NCBI GenBank assembly: GCA_030586155.1
Contig: CP130741.1
Location: 1,234,680-1,298,679, forward strand
From: Eubacteriaceae bacterium ES3
Lineage (GTDB): Bacteria; Bacillota; Clostridia; Eubacteriales; Eubacteriaceae
Length of the DNA: 64,000 nucleotides
Direction of reading: 5' to 3'
Below the pieces are notes generated by a model. That model made no database searches and was not told the origin of the DNA. It saw nothing but the letters and a program-made list of their open reading frames with translations. The number at the start of each line of letters is the position of its first letter. Position 1 is the first letter of the stretch. The position numbers and the translations under genes are program-made. Shown one piece after another: positions 1-9,184 of the stretch.

Positions 1-1
1 T

Positions 2-523
2 CCTGGTAGCGTAAGTAACCATCACCTGGGAACCATGTTAGGTTTGTTAATGGCAACTTATGAAATGAATAATTTCAGAGACGAATACCAGAAAAATGTT
101 ATTGATAATGCAAAATACTTTGCCAAATGTCTGGCTGACGAAGGTCTTGACGTTGCGGGCGATCCTGCAATTTCTTACACAGAAACACATCAGGTTGTTG
201 TACGAGTCGGTTATGGAATTGGACCAGATGTTGCAAAACGTCTTGAAGAAAACAACCTGATCATTAATTACCAAGCAACTCCAGAAGAAGAAGGCTTTAC
301 CGCTTCAGGAGCGATTCGAATTGGAGTTAATGAGATGACACGCTTTGGATTTGGTTTTGACGAATTTAAACAAACAGCAAAATTAATGGCAGATGTTATT
401 TTACGAAATAAAGATGTTAAAGATGACGTTGTCGAGCTGAAGCAGAACTTCAAAGATCTGAAATACTGTTTCACAGATGAAGATATCATGAAACAGTTAG
501 ATAAACTGAAGGCTACACTATAA
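2..523 (+). CDS. Serine hydroxymethyltransferase-like protein, C-terminal part
   Basis: The frame is open from the window edge, so only the last ~173 residues are present. The visible PGSVSNHHLGTMLGLL stretch and the later GAIRIGVNEMTRFGF segment resemble the PLP-enzyme small-domain region of the GlyA-like serine hydroxymethyltransferase family. That family interconverts serine and glycine with tetrahydrofolate and methylene-tetrahydrofolate. It ends 12 bases before gcvPA and is probably cotranscribed with it, which fits a glycine/serine pathway. The active-site lysine lies outside the window, so the call rests on C-terminal similarity and context. Confidence 0.7.
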   Translation, partial: PGSVSNHHLGTMLGLLMATYEMNNFRDEYQKNVIDNAKYFAKCLADEGLDVAGDPAISYTETHQVVVRVGYGIGPDVAKRLEENNLIINYQATPEEEGFTASGAIRIGVNEMTRFGFGFDEFKQTAKLMADVILRNKDVKDDVVELKQNFKDLKYCFTDEDIMKQLDKLKATL

Positions 524-535
524 GGAGGAGCAACA

Positions 536-1882
536 ATGGCATCTTATATACCAAATACCAATGAACAAAAGAAAAAGATGTGTCAGGTGATTGGCGTTGA
601 TTCTGTCCAGGAACTTTTTGAGAATATTCCTGAGAAAGTCAGATTGGGCCGCGATTTGTTGTTGCCAGACGCTTTGTCTGAAATGGATCTGGTCTCACAT
701 ATGCAAAAAATTTCGGCAAAAAGTGTTGACCTTGATGAGCTGACCTGTTTTTTAGGGGCTGGTGCTTATGATCACTATATTCCCAGTGCTGTGGGTAATT
801 TGACTTCACGTCAGGAGTTTTATACAGCTTACACACCGTATCAGCCAGAAATCAGCCAGGGAACCCTGCAGGCGATTTTTGAATTTCAGACTATGATTTG
901 CGAACTAACGGGGATGGATATTGCCAATGCATCAATGTATGACGGAGCTACAGCGCTGGCAGAAGCGGTATCTATGGCGTGTGAACAAAAAAGAAAAAAA
1001 GAAATTATTATGGCTACTTCAATCCATCCAGAAAGTAAAGAAGTTGTTAGAACATATGCAAAGTATAAAGGTATTACGGTGAAAGAAGTTGGATATCTAA
1101 ACGGTCAGGTAGATGAAGCAGCCTTGTCGGAATTAATCAGTGATCAGACTGCAGCAGTACTAGTACAAAGTCCAAACTTTTTTGGAGTCATCGAAAATCT
1201 TGAGAAAATCGCTGAGATTGCCCATGATAAAAAGGCTCTGACAGTCGCAAGTGTAGATCCAATTTCGCTAACAGTTTTAAAATCACCAGGCGAACAAAAC
1301 GTTGATATTGCTGTTGGTGAAGGTCAATCGCTGGGTAACCCCATTAGTTTTGGCGGACCAGGTTTTGGTTTCATGGCTACATCAAAATCATTAATGAGAA
1401 AATTACCTGGTCGAATTGTAGGACAGACGACCGATAAAGAAGGAAAAAGAGCATTTGTATTAACCCTGCAGACGCGTGAACAACACATTAGGAGAGAAAA
1501 AGCAACTTCAAATATTTGTTCAAATCAGGCACTGAATGCTTTAACGGCAACAATTTATATGACGATGCTTGGTAAAGAGGGACTTAAAGAAGTGGCAACT
1601 CTGAGCCTTAAGAAGGCCCATTATCTCTATGAACAACTGATTAAAACCGAAAAATTCAAACCAGTTTTCACTGCACCATTCTTTTGCGAATTTGCCGTCA
1701 GCGGTTGTAGTTCAATCGAAAAATTAAATGAAAAACTCTTGGATGATGGGATTATTGGTGGTTATAACTTAAGTGCGGATTTTTCAGAAGTTGAGAATGG
1801 CTGGCTTTTAGCAGTCACAGAAAAAAGAACCCGACAGGAAATAGATAGTCTGGTAAGTAAGGCGGTGAGCTATTGTGATTAA
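536..1882 (+). CDS. gcvPA: Glycine dehydrogenase (decarboxylating) subunit 1
   Basis: This is the N-terminal half of the split P-protein of the glycine cleavage system. With GcvPB it decarboxylates glycine and passes the aminomethyl group to lipoylated GcvH. The 448 residues match the usual length of the split subunit. It has the characteristic [13 protein letters not shown] segment near residue 75 and the [13 protein letters not shown] segment near 130. The PLP lysine is expected in the partner subunit. A GGAGG precedes the ATG, and the 3' end overlaps gcvPB by 8 bases, suggesting translational coupling. In acetogens the complex can also run in the glycine-synthesis direction. GcvT, GcvH and Lpd are not in the window. 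Confidence 0.95.
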   Translation: MASYIPNTNEQKKKMCQVIGVDSVQELFENIPEKVRLGRDLLLPDALSEMDLVSHMQKISAKSVDLDELTCFLGAGAYDHYIPSAVGNLTSRQEFYTAYTPYQPEISQGTLQAIFEFQTMICELTGMDIANASMYDGATALAEAVSMACEQKRKKEIIMATSIHPESKEVVRTYAKYKGITVKEVGYLNGQVDEAALSELISDQTAAVLVQSPNFFGVIENLEKIAEIAHDKKALTVASVDPISLTVLKSPGEQNVDIAVGEGQSLGNPISFGGPGFGFMATSKSLMRKLPGRIVGQTTDKEGKRAFVLTLQTREQHIRREKATSNICSNQALNALTATIYMTMLGKEGLKEVATLSLKKAHYLYEQLIKTEKFKPVFTAPFFCEFAVSGCSSIEKLNEKLLDDGIIGGYNLSADFSEVENGWLLAVTEKRTRQEIDSLVSKAVSYCD

Positions 1883-3335
1883 GCAGGAATCTTTAATATT
1901 TGAAAAAAGTATTCCGGGAAAAAGAACAACATTGTTCCCGAAATGTGATGTTCCGGAAATTGAAAACAGTGCTGTTATTCCAGATGAATTTTTAAGATCA
2001 TCTGAACCTGCACTACCAGAAGTTAGTGAAATTGATGCGGTGCGCCATTTTACAGCTTTATCGATGATGAATCACGGTGTTGATTCTGGATTCTATCCAT
2101 TGGGATCCTGCACCATGAAGTATAACCCAAAAGTAAATGAAGATGTTTCCAAATATTCTGGTTTTTCAAGAATGCATCCTTATCAGTGTGAAAAAACAGC
2201 TCAAGGATGTCTTGAAATTTTATATCAGACTGATAAAATGCTATCTGAAATTACAGGAATGGAACAGGTTACAATGCAGCCTGCGGCAGGTGCTCATGGT
2301 GAGATGACCGGTCTGATGATTATTAAAGCATATCATGAAAGTCGTGGCGAATCCAAACGTAATAAAATCGTTGTTCCTGACTCTTCTCACGGTACTAATC
2401 CGGCTTCAGCAGCAGTAGTTGGCTTTGATGTCATAGAAGTTAAATCAAACGAATTTGGCGGTGTTGATATAGAAGCATTGAAGGCTGTTATGAGCGACGA
2501 AATTGCCGGTTTGATGTTAACTAACCCCAGTACTTTAGGCCTCTTTGAAGATAATATTGTTGAAATTGCTGAAATTGTTCATGAAGCAGGTGGACTATTA
2601 TACTACGATGGAGCTAATATGAATGCGATCATGGGTATTACCAGACCAGGTGATATGGGCTTTGACGTAGTTCATCTTAACCTGCATAAAACCTTTAGTA
2701 CTCCTCATGGTGGTGGTGGTCCTGGCGCTGGTCCGGTAGGTGTTAAAAAAGATCTGGTTAAGTTTTTACCAAAACCGGTTATTGCCTGTGATGGTGATAA
2801 ATATTATTTTGATTACGACAGACCGGATTCAATTGGACGAATTAAATCATTTTATGGTAATTTCTCAGTTGTGGTTAAAGCTTACGCCTACATCCGTTCT
2901 TTGGGTGCCGAAGGTCTAAGGGATGCTTCTGAAACGGCTGTTTTAAATGCAAACTATATCCGAGTTAAACTACAGGACGATTATGATTTACCATTTGGGA
3001 AAACTTGTATGCATGAAGTTGTCTTCTCGGCATCACGTCAGCATAAACAAGGTGTTGCAGCCCTTGATATTGCAAAAAGACTCATCGATTTTGGTTACCA
3101 TCCACCAACAATTTATTTCCCATTAATTGTTAAAGAAGCGATGATGATTGAACCAACTGAAACAGAAAGTGTGGAGACCTTAGATGAATTTATCGCTGCA
3201 ATGAAACAGATTGCTAAAGAAGCGAATAGTGATCCCGAAGCACTTCATGATGCGCCACATGATACGATTGTTTTGCGTTTAGATGAAGTAAAGGCGGTTA
3301 AACAGCCGATTTTAAGATTTACAAAAGAAGCTTAA
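1875..3335 (+). CDS. gcvPB: Glycine dehydrogenase (decarboxylating) subunit 2
   Basis: This is the C-terminal, PLP-binding half of the split P-protein. The [18 protein letters not shown] segment carries the expected PLP Schiff-base lysine at about residue 272, followed by the glycine-rich stretch. The [11 protein letters not shown] segment near residue 75 is also typical. Its 486 residues are full length for the family. It starts with GTG inside the end of gcvPA, in the usual order for two-gene P-proteins. A 75-base gap separates it from sdaAB, so read-through into the serine dehydratase genes is possible. Confidence 0.95.
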   Translation: MIKQESLIFEKSIPGKRTTLFPKCDVPEIENSAVIPDEFLRSSEPALPEVSEIDAVRHFTALSMMNHGVDSGFYPLGSCTMKYNPKVNEDVSKYSGFSRMHPYQCEKTAQGCLEILYQTDKMLSEITGMEQVTMQPAAGAHGEMTGLMIIKAYHESRGESKRNKIVVPDSSHGTNPASAAVVGFDVIEVKSNEFGGVDIEALKAVMSDEIAGLMLTNPSTLGLFEDNIVEIAEIVHEAGGLLYYDGANMNAIMGITRPGDMGFDVVHLNLHKTFSTPHGGGGPGAGPVGVKKDLVKFLPKPVIACDGDKYYFDYDRPDSIGRIKSFYGNFSVVVKAYAYIRSLGAEGLRDASETAVLNANYIRVKLQDDYDLPFGKTCMHEVVFSASRQHKQGVAALDIAKRLIDFGYHPPTIYFPLIVKEAMMIEPTETESVETLDEFIAAMKQIAKEANSDPEALHDAPHDTIVLRLDEVKAVKQPILRFTKEA

Positions 3336-3410
3336 ACAAGAACAAAGAGGCTAACTGATACCTGATATTGAATAGAATTATGACAAAATCAGGTGCCTGA
3401 TGGAGGTAAT

Positions 3411-4073
3411 ATGAACGTATTTGATATAATAGGTCCGATTATGGTCGGACCCTCCAGTTCTCATACAGCCGGAGCGGTTAGAATTGGCCGGATTGCCGGA
3501 GCAGTTTGCGGCAGACAACCGGTCAGTGTAAGAATAGAGCTTTTTGGATCTTTTGCCAAAACCTATCGGGGGCATGGTACGGACAAAGCTATTATTGCCG
3601 GACTTATGGGAATGTTGCCAGATGATGAGCGGATCAGAGAGAGCCTCAATATTTCTGAAGAAGTTAAAATGAAGTATGAATTCATTCAATCCAATAAAAA
3701 AGATATACACCCAAACACTGCATTAATAACGATGATTGATGAAGAGGGTAAAGAATCAGTTGTACAAGGTTCATCAGTTGGCGGTGGGAGAATTGTTGTC
3801 AATAGGATTAATGATATCAATGTAGAGTTTGATGGTGACTTTTATACCTTCCTGATCCCCCATTATGATTCGCCAGGGGTTATAGCCACTGTAACAAAAC
3901 TATTAGCGGAACACGGTTTAAATATTGGGAAGATGAATATGTTTCGATCCCATCGCGGCGGTGAAGCGATGATGGTAATTGAAACAGATCAGCCTGCAGG
4001 GCAGGAAATGGCATCAGAAATCGAAAAAATGGAAAATGTCAGAAAAGCTGTTTTAATTGAGCCGATTTATTAG
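3411..4073 (+). CDS. sdaAB: L-serine dehydratase, iron-sulfur-dependent, beta subunit
   Basis: This is the beta subunit of the oxygen-sensitive [4Fe-4S] L-serine dehydratase, which converts serine to pyruvate and ammonia. The N-terminus has the family motif GPIMVGPSSSHTAGAVRIG. Residues ~145-220 form an ACT domain (PGVIATVTKLLAEHGLNIG), a likely serine-sensing module. I chose the ATG at 3411 because GGAGGT lies 3-8 bases upstream; an in-frame codon at 3393 lacks such a site. It lies 8 bases before sdaAA in the standard two-gene arrangement of Firmicutes. Together with the gcv genes it gives a route between glycine and pyruvate. Confidence 0.95.
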   Translation: MNVFDIIGPIMVGPSSSHTAGAVRIGRIAGAVCGRQPVSVRIELFGSFAKTYRGHGTDKAIIAGLMGMLPDDERIRESLNISEEVKMKYEFIQSNKKDIHPNTALITMIDEEGKESVVQGSSVGGGRIVVNRINDINVEFDGDFYTFLIPHYDSPGVIATVTKLLAEHGLNIGKMNMFRSHRGGEAMMVIETDQPAGQEMASEIEKMENVRKAVLIEPIY

Positions 4074-4081
4074 GAGAAAAA

Positions 4082-4960
4082 ATGATTAGTTACGATTCAA
4101 TCCAAAGTCTGATCGATACAGCAGCAAAAGAAGGACGAACAATTTCTGAAATAGTCCTGAAAGATCAGGCAGAGCAAATGGAAATTTCGGAAGCTGAACT
4201 GCTTAAAAAAATGTATTGTAACCTTGAGGTTATGAAGGAAGCAGTTAAAACCGGGCTGACATCCACTAATCAGTCAGTCAGCGGACTTAGTGGTGGAGAT
4301 GCTAATAAAATGAAAAAGGCGATCCAGTCGGGTCGTTCAATCAGCGGAGATTTGTTGGGGGAAGTGATCGCAAAAGCACTGGCGGTTTCGGAAGTCAATG
4401 CCTGTATGGGACGAATCGTAGCATCTCCAACGGCTGGTTCATGTGGAATTATTCCCGGACTGTTATTGACATTAAAAGAAGCTGGTGATTTGAGTGATGA
4501 GAAACTTGTAATGAGTCTTTTAACTTCAGCCGGTTTTGGCATGGTGATTGCGAAAAATGCCGGAATTTCAGGTGCCGAAGGTGGTTGTCAGGCGGAGTGC
4601 GGCAGCGCATCAGCGATGGCAGCTGCAGCAGCGGTAGAACTCTATGGTGGTACACCACATATGTGTGGAAATGCGGTAGCTTTTGCCTTGAAAAGTGTTC
4701 TTGGACTTGTATGTGATCCGGTTGCTGGATTGGTCGAAGTACCTTGTGTGAAACGAAATGCTAGTGGTGCTGCAAATGCGCTAGTCGCCGCTGAAATGGC
4801 TTTGGCAGGAATTGAAAGTAAAATTCCTGTGGATGAGGTGATTGGAGCCATGAAAGCGGTTGGCGATGTACTGCCTCCAAGCTTAAAAGAAACGGCCGAA
4901 GGTGGGCTGGCAGACACGCCTACTGGTAAAAAACTTGCCGAGGAAATATTAAATCAATAA
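4082..4960 (+). CDS. sdaAA: L-serine dehydratase, iron-sulfur-dependent, alpha subunit
   Basis: This is the catalytic alpha subunit carrying the labile iron-sulfur cluster. Conserved cysteines are visible in SPTAGSCGIIPG, in GGCQAECGSASAMAA and in the CDPVAGLVEVPC segment. Its 292 residues are full length. An AGGAG directly precedes the ATG and the spacing to sdaAB is 8 bases, so the two subunits are almost certainly cotranslated. A strong hairpin terminator follows at 5031, closing the glycine/serine operon. Confidence 0.95.
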   Translation: MISYDSIQSLIDTAAKEGRTISEIVLKDQAEQMEISEAELLKKMYCNLEVMKEAVKTGLTSTNQSVSGLSGGDANKMKKAIQSGRSISGDLLGEVIAKALAVSEVNACMGRIVASPTAGSCGIIPGLLLTLKEAGDLSDEKLVMSLLTSAGFGMVIAKNAGISGAEGGCQAECGSASAMAAAAAVELYGGTPHMCGNAVAFALKSVLGLVCDPVAGLVEVPCVKRNASGAANALVAAEMALAGIESKIPVDEVIGAMKAVGDVLPPSLKETAEGGLADTPTGKKLAEEILNQ

Positions 4961-5030
4961 ATTAGCAAGGTGTCAATGTAAACAACACGTTACTTTGAGA
5001 AGACTTTTAGAAAGTACATAATAACAGATA

Positions 5031-5076
5031 ACAAGAGGCTGATATGAATTTTTCATATCAGCCTCTTGTTTAATTT
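5031..5076 (+). terminator. Rho-independent terminator after sdaAA
   Basis: An 18-bp perfect stem (5031-5048 with 5052-5069) encloses a 3-base loop and is followed by a short T-rich tail. It lies 70 bases past the sdaAA stop codon. Confidence 0.85.
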
Positions 5077-5282
5077 AAAGCTTACTTACTGTGATATTAA
5101 AGTTAGAAAGATATTTTTTTGTTACCGTGTAGACTATTTTTTGTAACCATAAATTATGATATTGATCATTCTTGAGCAAAAAACAAATTTATTAACTTTA
5201 ATTAAATAAATAAGAAAGGTAACTAATTAAAATGAAAGTTTATAATTTTTAAAGAAAAGATCTTTTGTTTGGAGGTAATAAG

Positions 5283-5330
5283 ATGTTTATTGTAGGGTGT
5301 TTTGCTAAAAAATCCAAATTATACAGATAA
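5283..5330 (+). CDS. Possible 15-residue peptide ORF with strong ribosome binding site
   Basis: An ATG at 5283 opens 15 codons before TAA and encodes MFIVGCFAKKSKLYR, hydrophobic then basic. GGAGGT at 5271-5276 sits 6 bases upstream, an ideal spacing. It lies alone in the 456-base gap between the sdaAA terminator and the TetR gene. I recognise no family. It could be a leader peptide, a small membrane peptide or the remnant of a decayed gene. Nothing beyond the ribosome binding site supports translation. Confidence 0.3.
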   Translation: MFIVGCFAKKSKLYR

Positions 5331-5416
5331 ATTGCTATCTGTAATTAACAATTTATTGTATAATAAATAACAAAGAATTGTAGTGTTTTAGAATTTAAAA
5401 GTGAACAGGAGTAAGT

Positions 5417-6079
5417 ATGGAAAAACATGATAATGAGATGAAAGCACGAATCTATAAGGCAGCCAAACAATTATTTTACGATATAGGTTACAAGAAAACA
5501 ACTTATAAAATGATAGGCGAAACAGTAAATGGTAACAGTGCACTGATTGCCTATTATTTTGGAACAAAGGGGCGTCTGGCAGTACTTGTTTACAACGAAT
5601 ATATGAATGGAGTTAAACAGCTTGTAAAAGACTGTTTTGAAGCAAATAAACTTGAGTATGATGTCTTAAAAGCAACTGCATTGGAGATTAGAGTTCATGG
5701 TAATTTGATGCGTGAAAATCGCGATTTAAGCAGATTTTATGCGGAAATTATGAATGAGAATATTTTAGTTAAAGAGGATGCTGTTAATAATGTTTATTTT
5801 AAAGAGATGGCTGAATGTTGTAATCTCGAAATTCCCGAATATAAGTTGAATTTTTTAAACTTTGGCGAATTTGGTTTTCGCCAGGGAGTATGCAGTGCGC
5901 ATGAAGTTGGGAAAATCGATTGCTCTTACAAAGAATTTACAGAGGCATCGATTGAGATACTGCTCCTATTACTCCGACAAGTGGATCGAATTGACGAAAT
6001 AATTAAATTTTCAAAAGAATTTGAAGAAAATTTACCAAAAATCGCAGTCAAAAAGGATTTCGAGCTGGTGATTTTATAG
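5417..6079 (+). CDS. TetR/AcrR-family transcriptional regulator
   Basis: This 220-residue protein has a TetR-type N-terminal helix-turn-helix: a helix around IYKAAKQLFYDIGYKKTTYKMIG, then a recognition region ending in ALIAYYFGTKG (residues ~10-55). The C-terminal ligand-binding part is not recognisable. AGGAG precedes the ATG and a TATAAT-like hexamer lies at 5359. It converges on the flavin oxidoreductase gene and has no divergent partner, so its target is not evident from position. Confidence 0.85.
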   Translation: MEKHDNEMKARIYKAAKQLFYDIGYKKTTYKMIGETVNGNSALIAYYFGTKGRLAVLVYNEYMNGVKQLVKDCFEANKLEYDVLKATALEIRVHGNLMRENRDLSRFYAEIMNENILVKEDAVNNVYFKEMAECCNLEIPEYKLNFLNFGEFGFRQGVCSAHEVGKIDCSYKEFTEASIEILLLLLRQVDRIDEIIKFSKEFEENLPKIAVKKDFELVIL

Positions 6080-6099
6080 AAAATAGATAAAGATACAAA

Positions 6100-6122
6100 A
6101 CTGCCCGCTTTAAGCAGGCAGT
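6100..6122. terminator. Weak hairpin between convergent genes
   Basis: A 9-bp stem with one mismatch (6100-6108 with 6114-6122) lies in the convergent gap between the TetR gene and the flavin oxidoreductase. It lacks a clear T tract, so termination is uncertain. Confidence 0.4.
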
Positions 6123-6160
6123 TCACAATTAAAAGTGAATAATTTAGTAGAGTTGCAGTT

Positions 6161-8152
6161 TTAAAGGTGTGCTGCAATTTTAAATGCTCCATTGACTGCT
6201 TCGGCAATGGTTCCAACTTCAACTGCATCTCCTACAACAAATACTTCAGTAGCCGGGGCGCTGTAACGCAGTGTATCGACTTCGTTAATTCGAGGTGTCA
6301 TGCCGACTGCCATTAAAACAGTTTGGGCAGGAAGTACCTTTGTTTCTCCCGCTATTAAATCTTCATATTCAATACTTGCATCATCAATACTGATGAGTTT
6401 AGCTGAATTGAGAATTGGAATTTTTAAATCAGCAACTTTTTCAAGAAGATCTTGCATGGTACCACTGGAAGTCATAAATAGATCAGATAAATCTTTAGCC
6501 ATTTCAATTACAGTAACATCTTTCCCTTTTTGTGCCAGTTCAATTGCTGTTTCGATCCCAATGGCACCGCCACCGACAATTACCGTTTTTTCGCCAATTT
6601 CGACTTCGCCCATTTCGCCTCTAGGTGCCCAATAGACATGTTTTTTATCTATGCCTGGAATGTCTGGCATTAATGGATCAGCGCCAACTGCAATGATTAA
6701 TGCATCATAATTTTGTTTATCCAGTAATTCGCTGGTTGCAGGTGTGTTGAGTAAAACTGTGGCATTTGATTTTTCTATTTGTTTAAGCAAATAAGCCTGA
6801 TAGTCGCGCATATCTATCTTAAAGGCTGGGGATGCGGCCGTAATGAGATTTCCGCCTAGTTCATTTTCCTTTTCATAAAGAGTGACATCATGCCCTCTTT
6901 CACAAAGAGTCAGAACAGCTTGCATGCCAGCCGGTCCGCTTCCGATAACACCAACTTTTTTCTTAAAAGGTGCTGCAGGGATTTTACCATAGGGGAATTC
7001 ATCAATATTGGCGCAAAGTGGGTTTACAGCACAACCGATGACTCGTGGCATGATCAGTCGCTTACCGCAATGTTGACAACGTATACATGGACGGTGATCT
7101 TCTTCTCGGCCTTGGGCAAATTTTTTAGGCATTTCTGGATCAGCGATTAAAGGTCTGCACATTGCAACAAAGTCGGCTTTTCCGTCAGCAATAATTTGTT
7201 CAGCATCTTTGATGTTCATGATTGAACCAACAGTTGCGACCAACAGATCAGGAAATCTTTTTTTGATGTCTTCGGCATAATGGACATTATACATCCGATC
7301 CATCATCGAATTTTGCCACCAATTTCTCATGTATTCAAACTCACCGTGAAGACCGGCTGAAACGTGGAGAATATCAATTTTATCTTTAATCAATTCAATA
7401 AATTCGATTGTCTCTTCAAAATGCATTCCATCGGGATGAATTTCGTCAGCTGATATCCTAAATTCAATCACAAAGTTTTCGCCAACTTTTTCACGAACTG
7501 CATCTAGTACTTCAATACAAAAGCGGGCACGATTTTCCAGAGAACCGCCATATTCGTCTGAGCGTTTATTGTATAATTTGCTGGCGAACTGGGAAATCAG
7601 ATTTCCGTGGCCACCATGGATCATACAGATTTTCATTCCTGCCTTTTGGCATCGATAGGCTGCCATGGCATATTTTTCGATTGTTTCCTTTATTTTTTCC
7701 TGACTCATCTCTTGAGTGGCAATAGGCTCTCGACCAGCGGCCATAGCTCGGCCCATTTCAGCTGGTGTGATAAAAGATGATGCAGAGAGAGCAGGACGAC
7801 CAATTTTGCTTGGGTCTGAATCTTTTCCGCAATGATTGATTTCAAGGGAGGCGTGACAGCCAAAATTTTCACACATCTCAACAAATTGCGAAAGCGGCAG
7901 AATACAGCCGTCTGTCCCTAAGTCCAGTTGACGTTCCTCATCACTGGATTCGACACGGTCGATGACTGAGTTGCCGACATGTATGATGGCTGTACCGCCA
8001 GCAGCAATAGGCTTGAACCAATCAATAAATTCCTGCGAAACTCTTCCGTCTCGATCAGCACGATTGGGCGAAGGAGGAGCCATTTCAATACGATTTTTAA
8101 AATCGATACCGCGAATTCGAATGGGTTTAAAAACATGAGAGTATAGATTCAT
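6161..8152 (-). CDS. FAD/FMN/[4Fe-4S] enoate-reductase-like NADH:flavin oxidoreductase
   Basis: This 663-residue enzyme has the three-part layout of 2,4-dienoyl-CoA reductase, clostridial 2-enoate reductase and BaiH/BaiCD. An Old Yellow Enzyme TIM barrel binding FMN occupies residues ~1-340. A [4Fe-4S] motif (CIRCQHCGKRLIMPRVIGC) follows near 345-365, then FAD and NAD(P) Rossmann domains (GVIGSGPAGMQA; VIVGGGAIGIETA). The family reduces activated C=C bonds with NADH. The substrate here is unknown; unsaturated acids or aromatic-derived enoates are options. I chose the ATG at 8152 because AAAGGA lies 8 bases upstream, rather than 8176. It is monocistronic and convergent with the TetR gene. Confidence 0.85.
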   Translation of the reverse strand: MNLYSHVFKPIRIRGIDFKNRIEMAPPSPNRADRDGRVSQEFIDWFKPIAAGGTAIIHVGNSVIDRVESSDEERQLDLGTDGCILPLSQFVEMCENFGCHASLEINHCGKDSDPSKIGRPALSASSFITPAEMGRAMAAGREPIATQEMSQEKIKETIEKYAMAAYRCQKAGMKICMIHGGHGNLISQFASKLYNKRSDEYGGSLENRARFCIEVLDAVREKVGENFVIEFRISADEIHPDGMHFEETIEFIELIKDKIDILHVSAGLHGEFEYMRNWWQNSMMDRMYNVHYAEDIKKRFPDLLVATVGSIMNIKDAEQIIADGKADFVAMCRPLIADPEMPKKFAQGREEDHRPCIRCQHCGKRLIMPRVIGCAVNPLCANIDEFPYGKIPAAPFKKKVGVIGSGPAGMQAVLTLCERGHDVTLYEKENELGGNLITAASPAFKIDMRDYQAYLLKQIEKSNATVLLNTPATSELLDKQNYDALIIAVGADPLMPDIPGIDKKHVYWAPRGEMGEVEIGEKTVIVGGGAIGIETAIELAQKGKDVTVIEMAKDLSDLFMTSSGTMQDLLEKVADLKIPILNSAKLISIDDASIEYEDLIAGETKVLPAQTVLMAVGMTPRINEVDTLRYSAPATEVFVVGDAVEVGTIAEAVNGAFKIAAHL

Positions 8153-8193
8153 GACAATAATCCTTTCGTTAAACATATTTAAATTACGAAATC

Positions 8194-8221
8194 AGTATAA
8201 CATGATTAAAGTTATTTGCAA
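8194..8221 (-). promoter_or_regulatory. Putative promoter of the enoate-reductase-like gene
   Basis: On the minus strand a TTGCAA hexamer (8216-8221) is separated by 16 bases from TATACT (8194-8199), about 40 bases upstream of the chosen start. The rest of the gap to 8611 is AT-rich and shows no other element I can support. Confidence 0.5.
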
Positions 8222-8611
8222 GCAAAAAAATATATAAAATTATAAGAAAGAAAATATAAAATATTTTAAATAATTCTTTTAAATGCTATATATAAGCTGT
8301 TTTTCAGAACTACAAGAGATTTTATTTATTGAAAAATTAGTTATATAAAAAAGTTATAGCGCTCAAGTACAATTAAAAATAAAGTGTAGATAAATATAAA
8401 AATTTAATGTTTAAATATCTGGGGAGCTGCTTTAAATACTTGACGCTAAGTTTGAACTTTAATAGAAAATTTTATTTCCTCATTGCTATAAATTTTGCCA
8501 TAGGTGAAGAAATCAGCAAAGAATTTTGTTATAATTAAAACTGATAAGTTTTAGATAACAAGAATAAAGTTTATTGCAGAGAAATTAAAATATATATGAC
8601 AGGAAAAGAAA
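8222..8611. other. Intergenic region between divergent flavoenzyme and GNAT genes
   Basis: This is about 390 bases of very AT-rich sequence. A TATAAT at 8530-8535 could serve the GNAT gene, but no -35 hexamer has proper spacing. Nothing else was recognised. Confidence 0.4.
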
Positions 8612-9094
8612 ATGATAAGAAATGGAACACTTAATGATTTGAATAGAATTATGGAAATTTATGAGAGTGCCAGGGATTTAATGAAAACTTCCGGTAATCC
8701 AAATCAATGGACTAATGGTTACCCTGAGGAATGGCGTGTAAGAGAAGATATAGACAAGAAAACAAATTATGTTTGCGAGTCGAATGGCTCTGTTGAAGCT
8801 GTATTTGTTTTTTTGCGGGAGGGTGATCCTGATTATTTGAGAATTAACCATGGTGAATGGTTGAATTCTGAGCCTTATGCCGCTATACATCGAGTAGCTA
8901 GTGCTGAAACGGGTAAAGGTATGACTAAAGAGATTTTTGAATGGTGTTTTAGTCAGTGTCCTAATCTTAAAATTGATACGCATAGAGATAATAAAATTAT
9001 GCAGCACGTTTTGGTCAAAAATGGTTTTAAACAATGTGGTATAGTTTATCTTAGAGAAGCTGGTGAGAGAGTAGCCTTTCAAAAGGTTAAATAA
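8612..9094 (+). CDS. GNAT-family N-acetyltransferase
   Basis: This 160-residue protein starts MIRNGTLNDLNRIMEIYE, the usual first strand and helix of GNAT enzymes. The C-terminal half has an acetyl-CoA-binding region (ETGKGMTKEIFEWC) and the closing LKIDTHRDNKIMQHVLVKNGFKQCG motif. The substrate cannot be told. AGGA lies 8 bases before the ATG. It precedes a lipoprotein gene by 90 bases with no clear terminator between them. Confidence 0.8.
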   Translation: MIRNGTLNDLNRIMEIYESARDLMKTSGNPNQWTNGYPEEWRVREDIDKKTNYVCESNGSVEAVFVFLREGDPDYLRINHGEWLNSEPYAAIHRVASAETGKGMTKEIFEWCFSQCPNLKIDTHRDNKIMQHVLVKNGFKQCGIVYLREAGERVAFQKVK

Positions 9095-9184
9095 TCATTT
9101 ATATTAACGGTTACAAGTGATGTAACAGATGAATTGGAATATGTGAGATTTCAAAAGAACTAATATATATAAGGGAGAAATGGA

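Noticed and set aside
3378-3710. 110-residue minus-strand ORF over sdaAB
   Set aside because: It is antisense to a well-supported gene, with no family resemblance or ribosome binding site.
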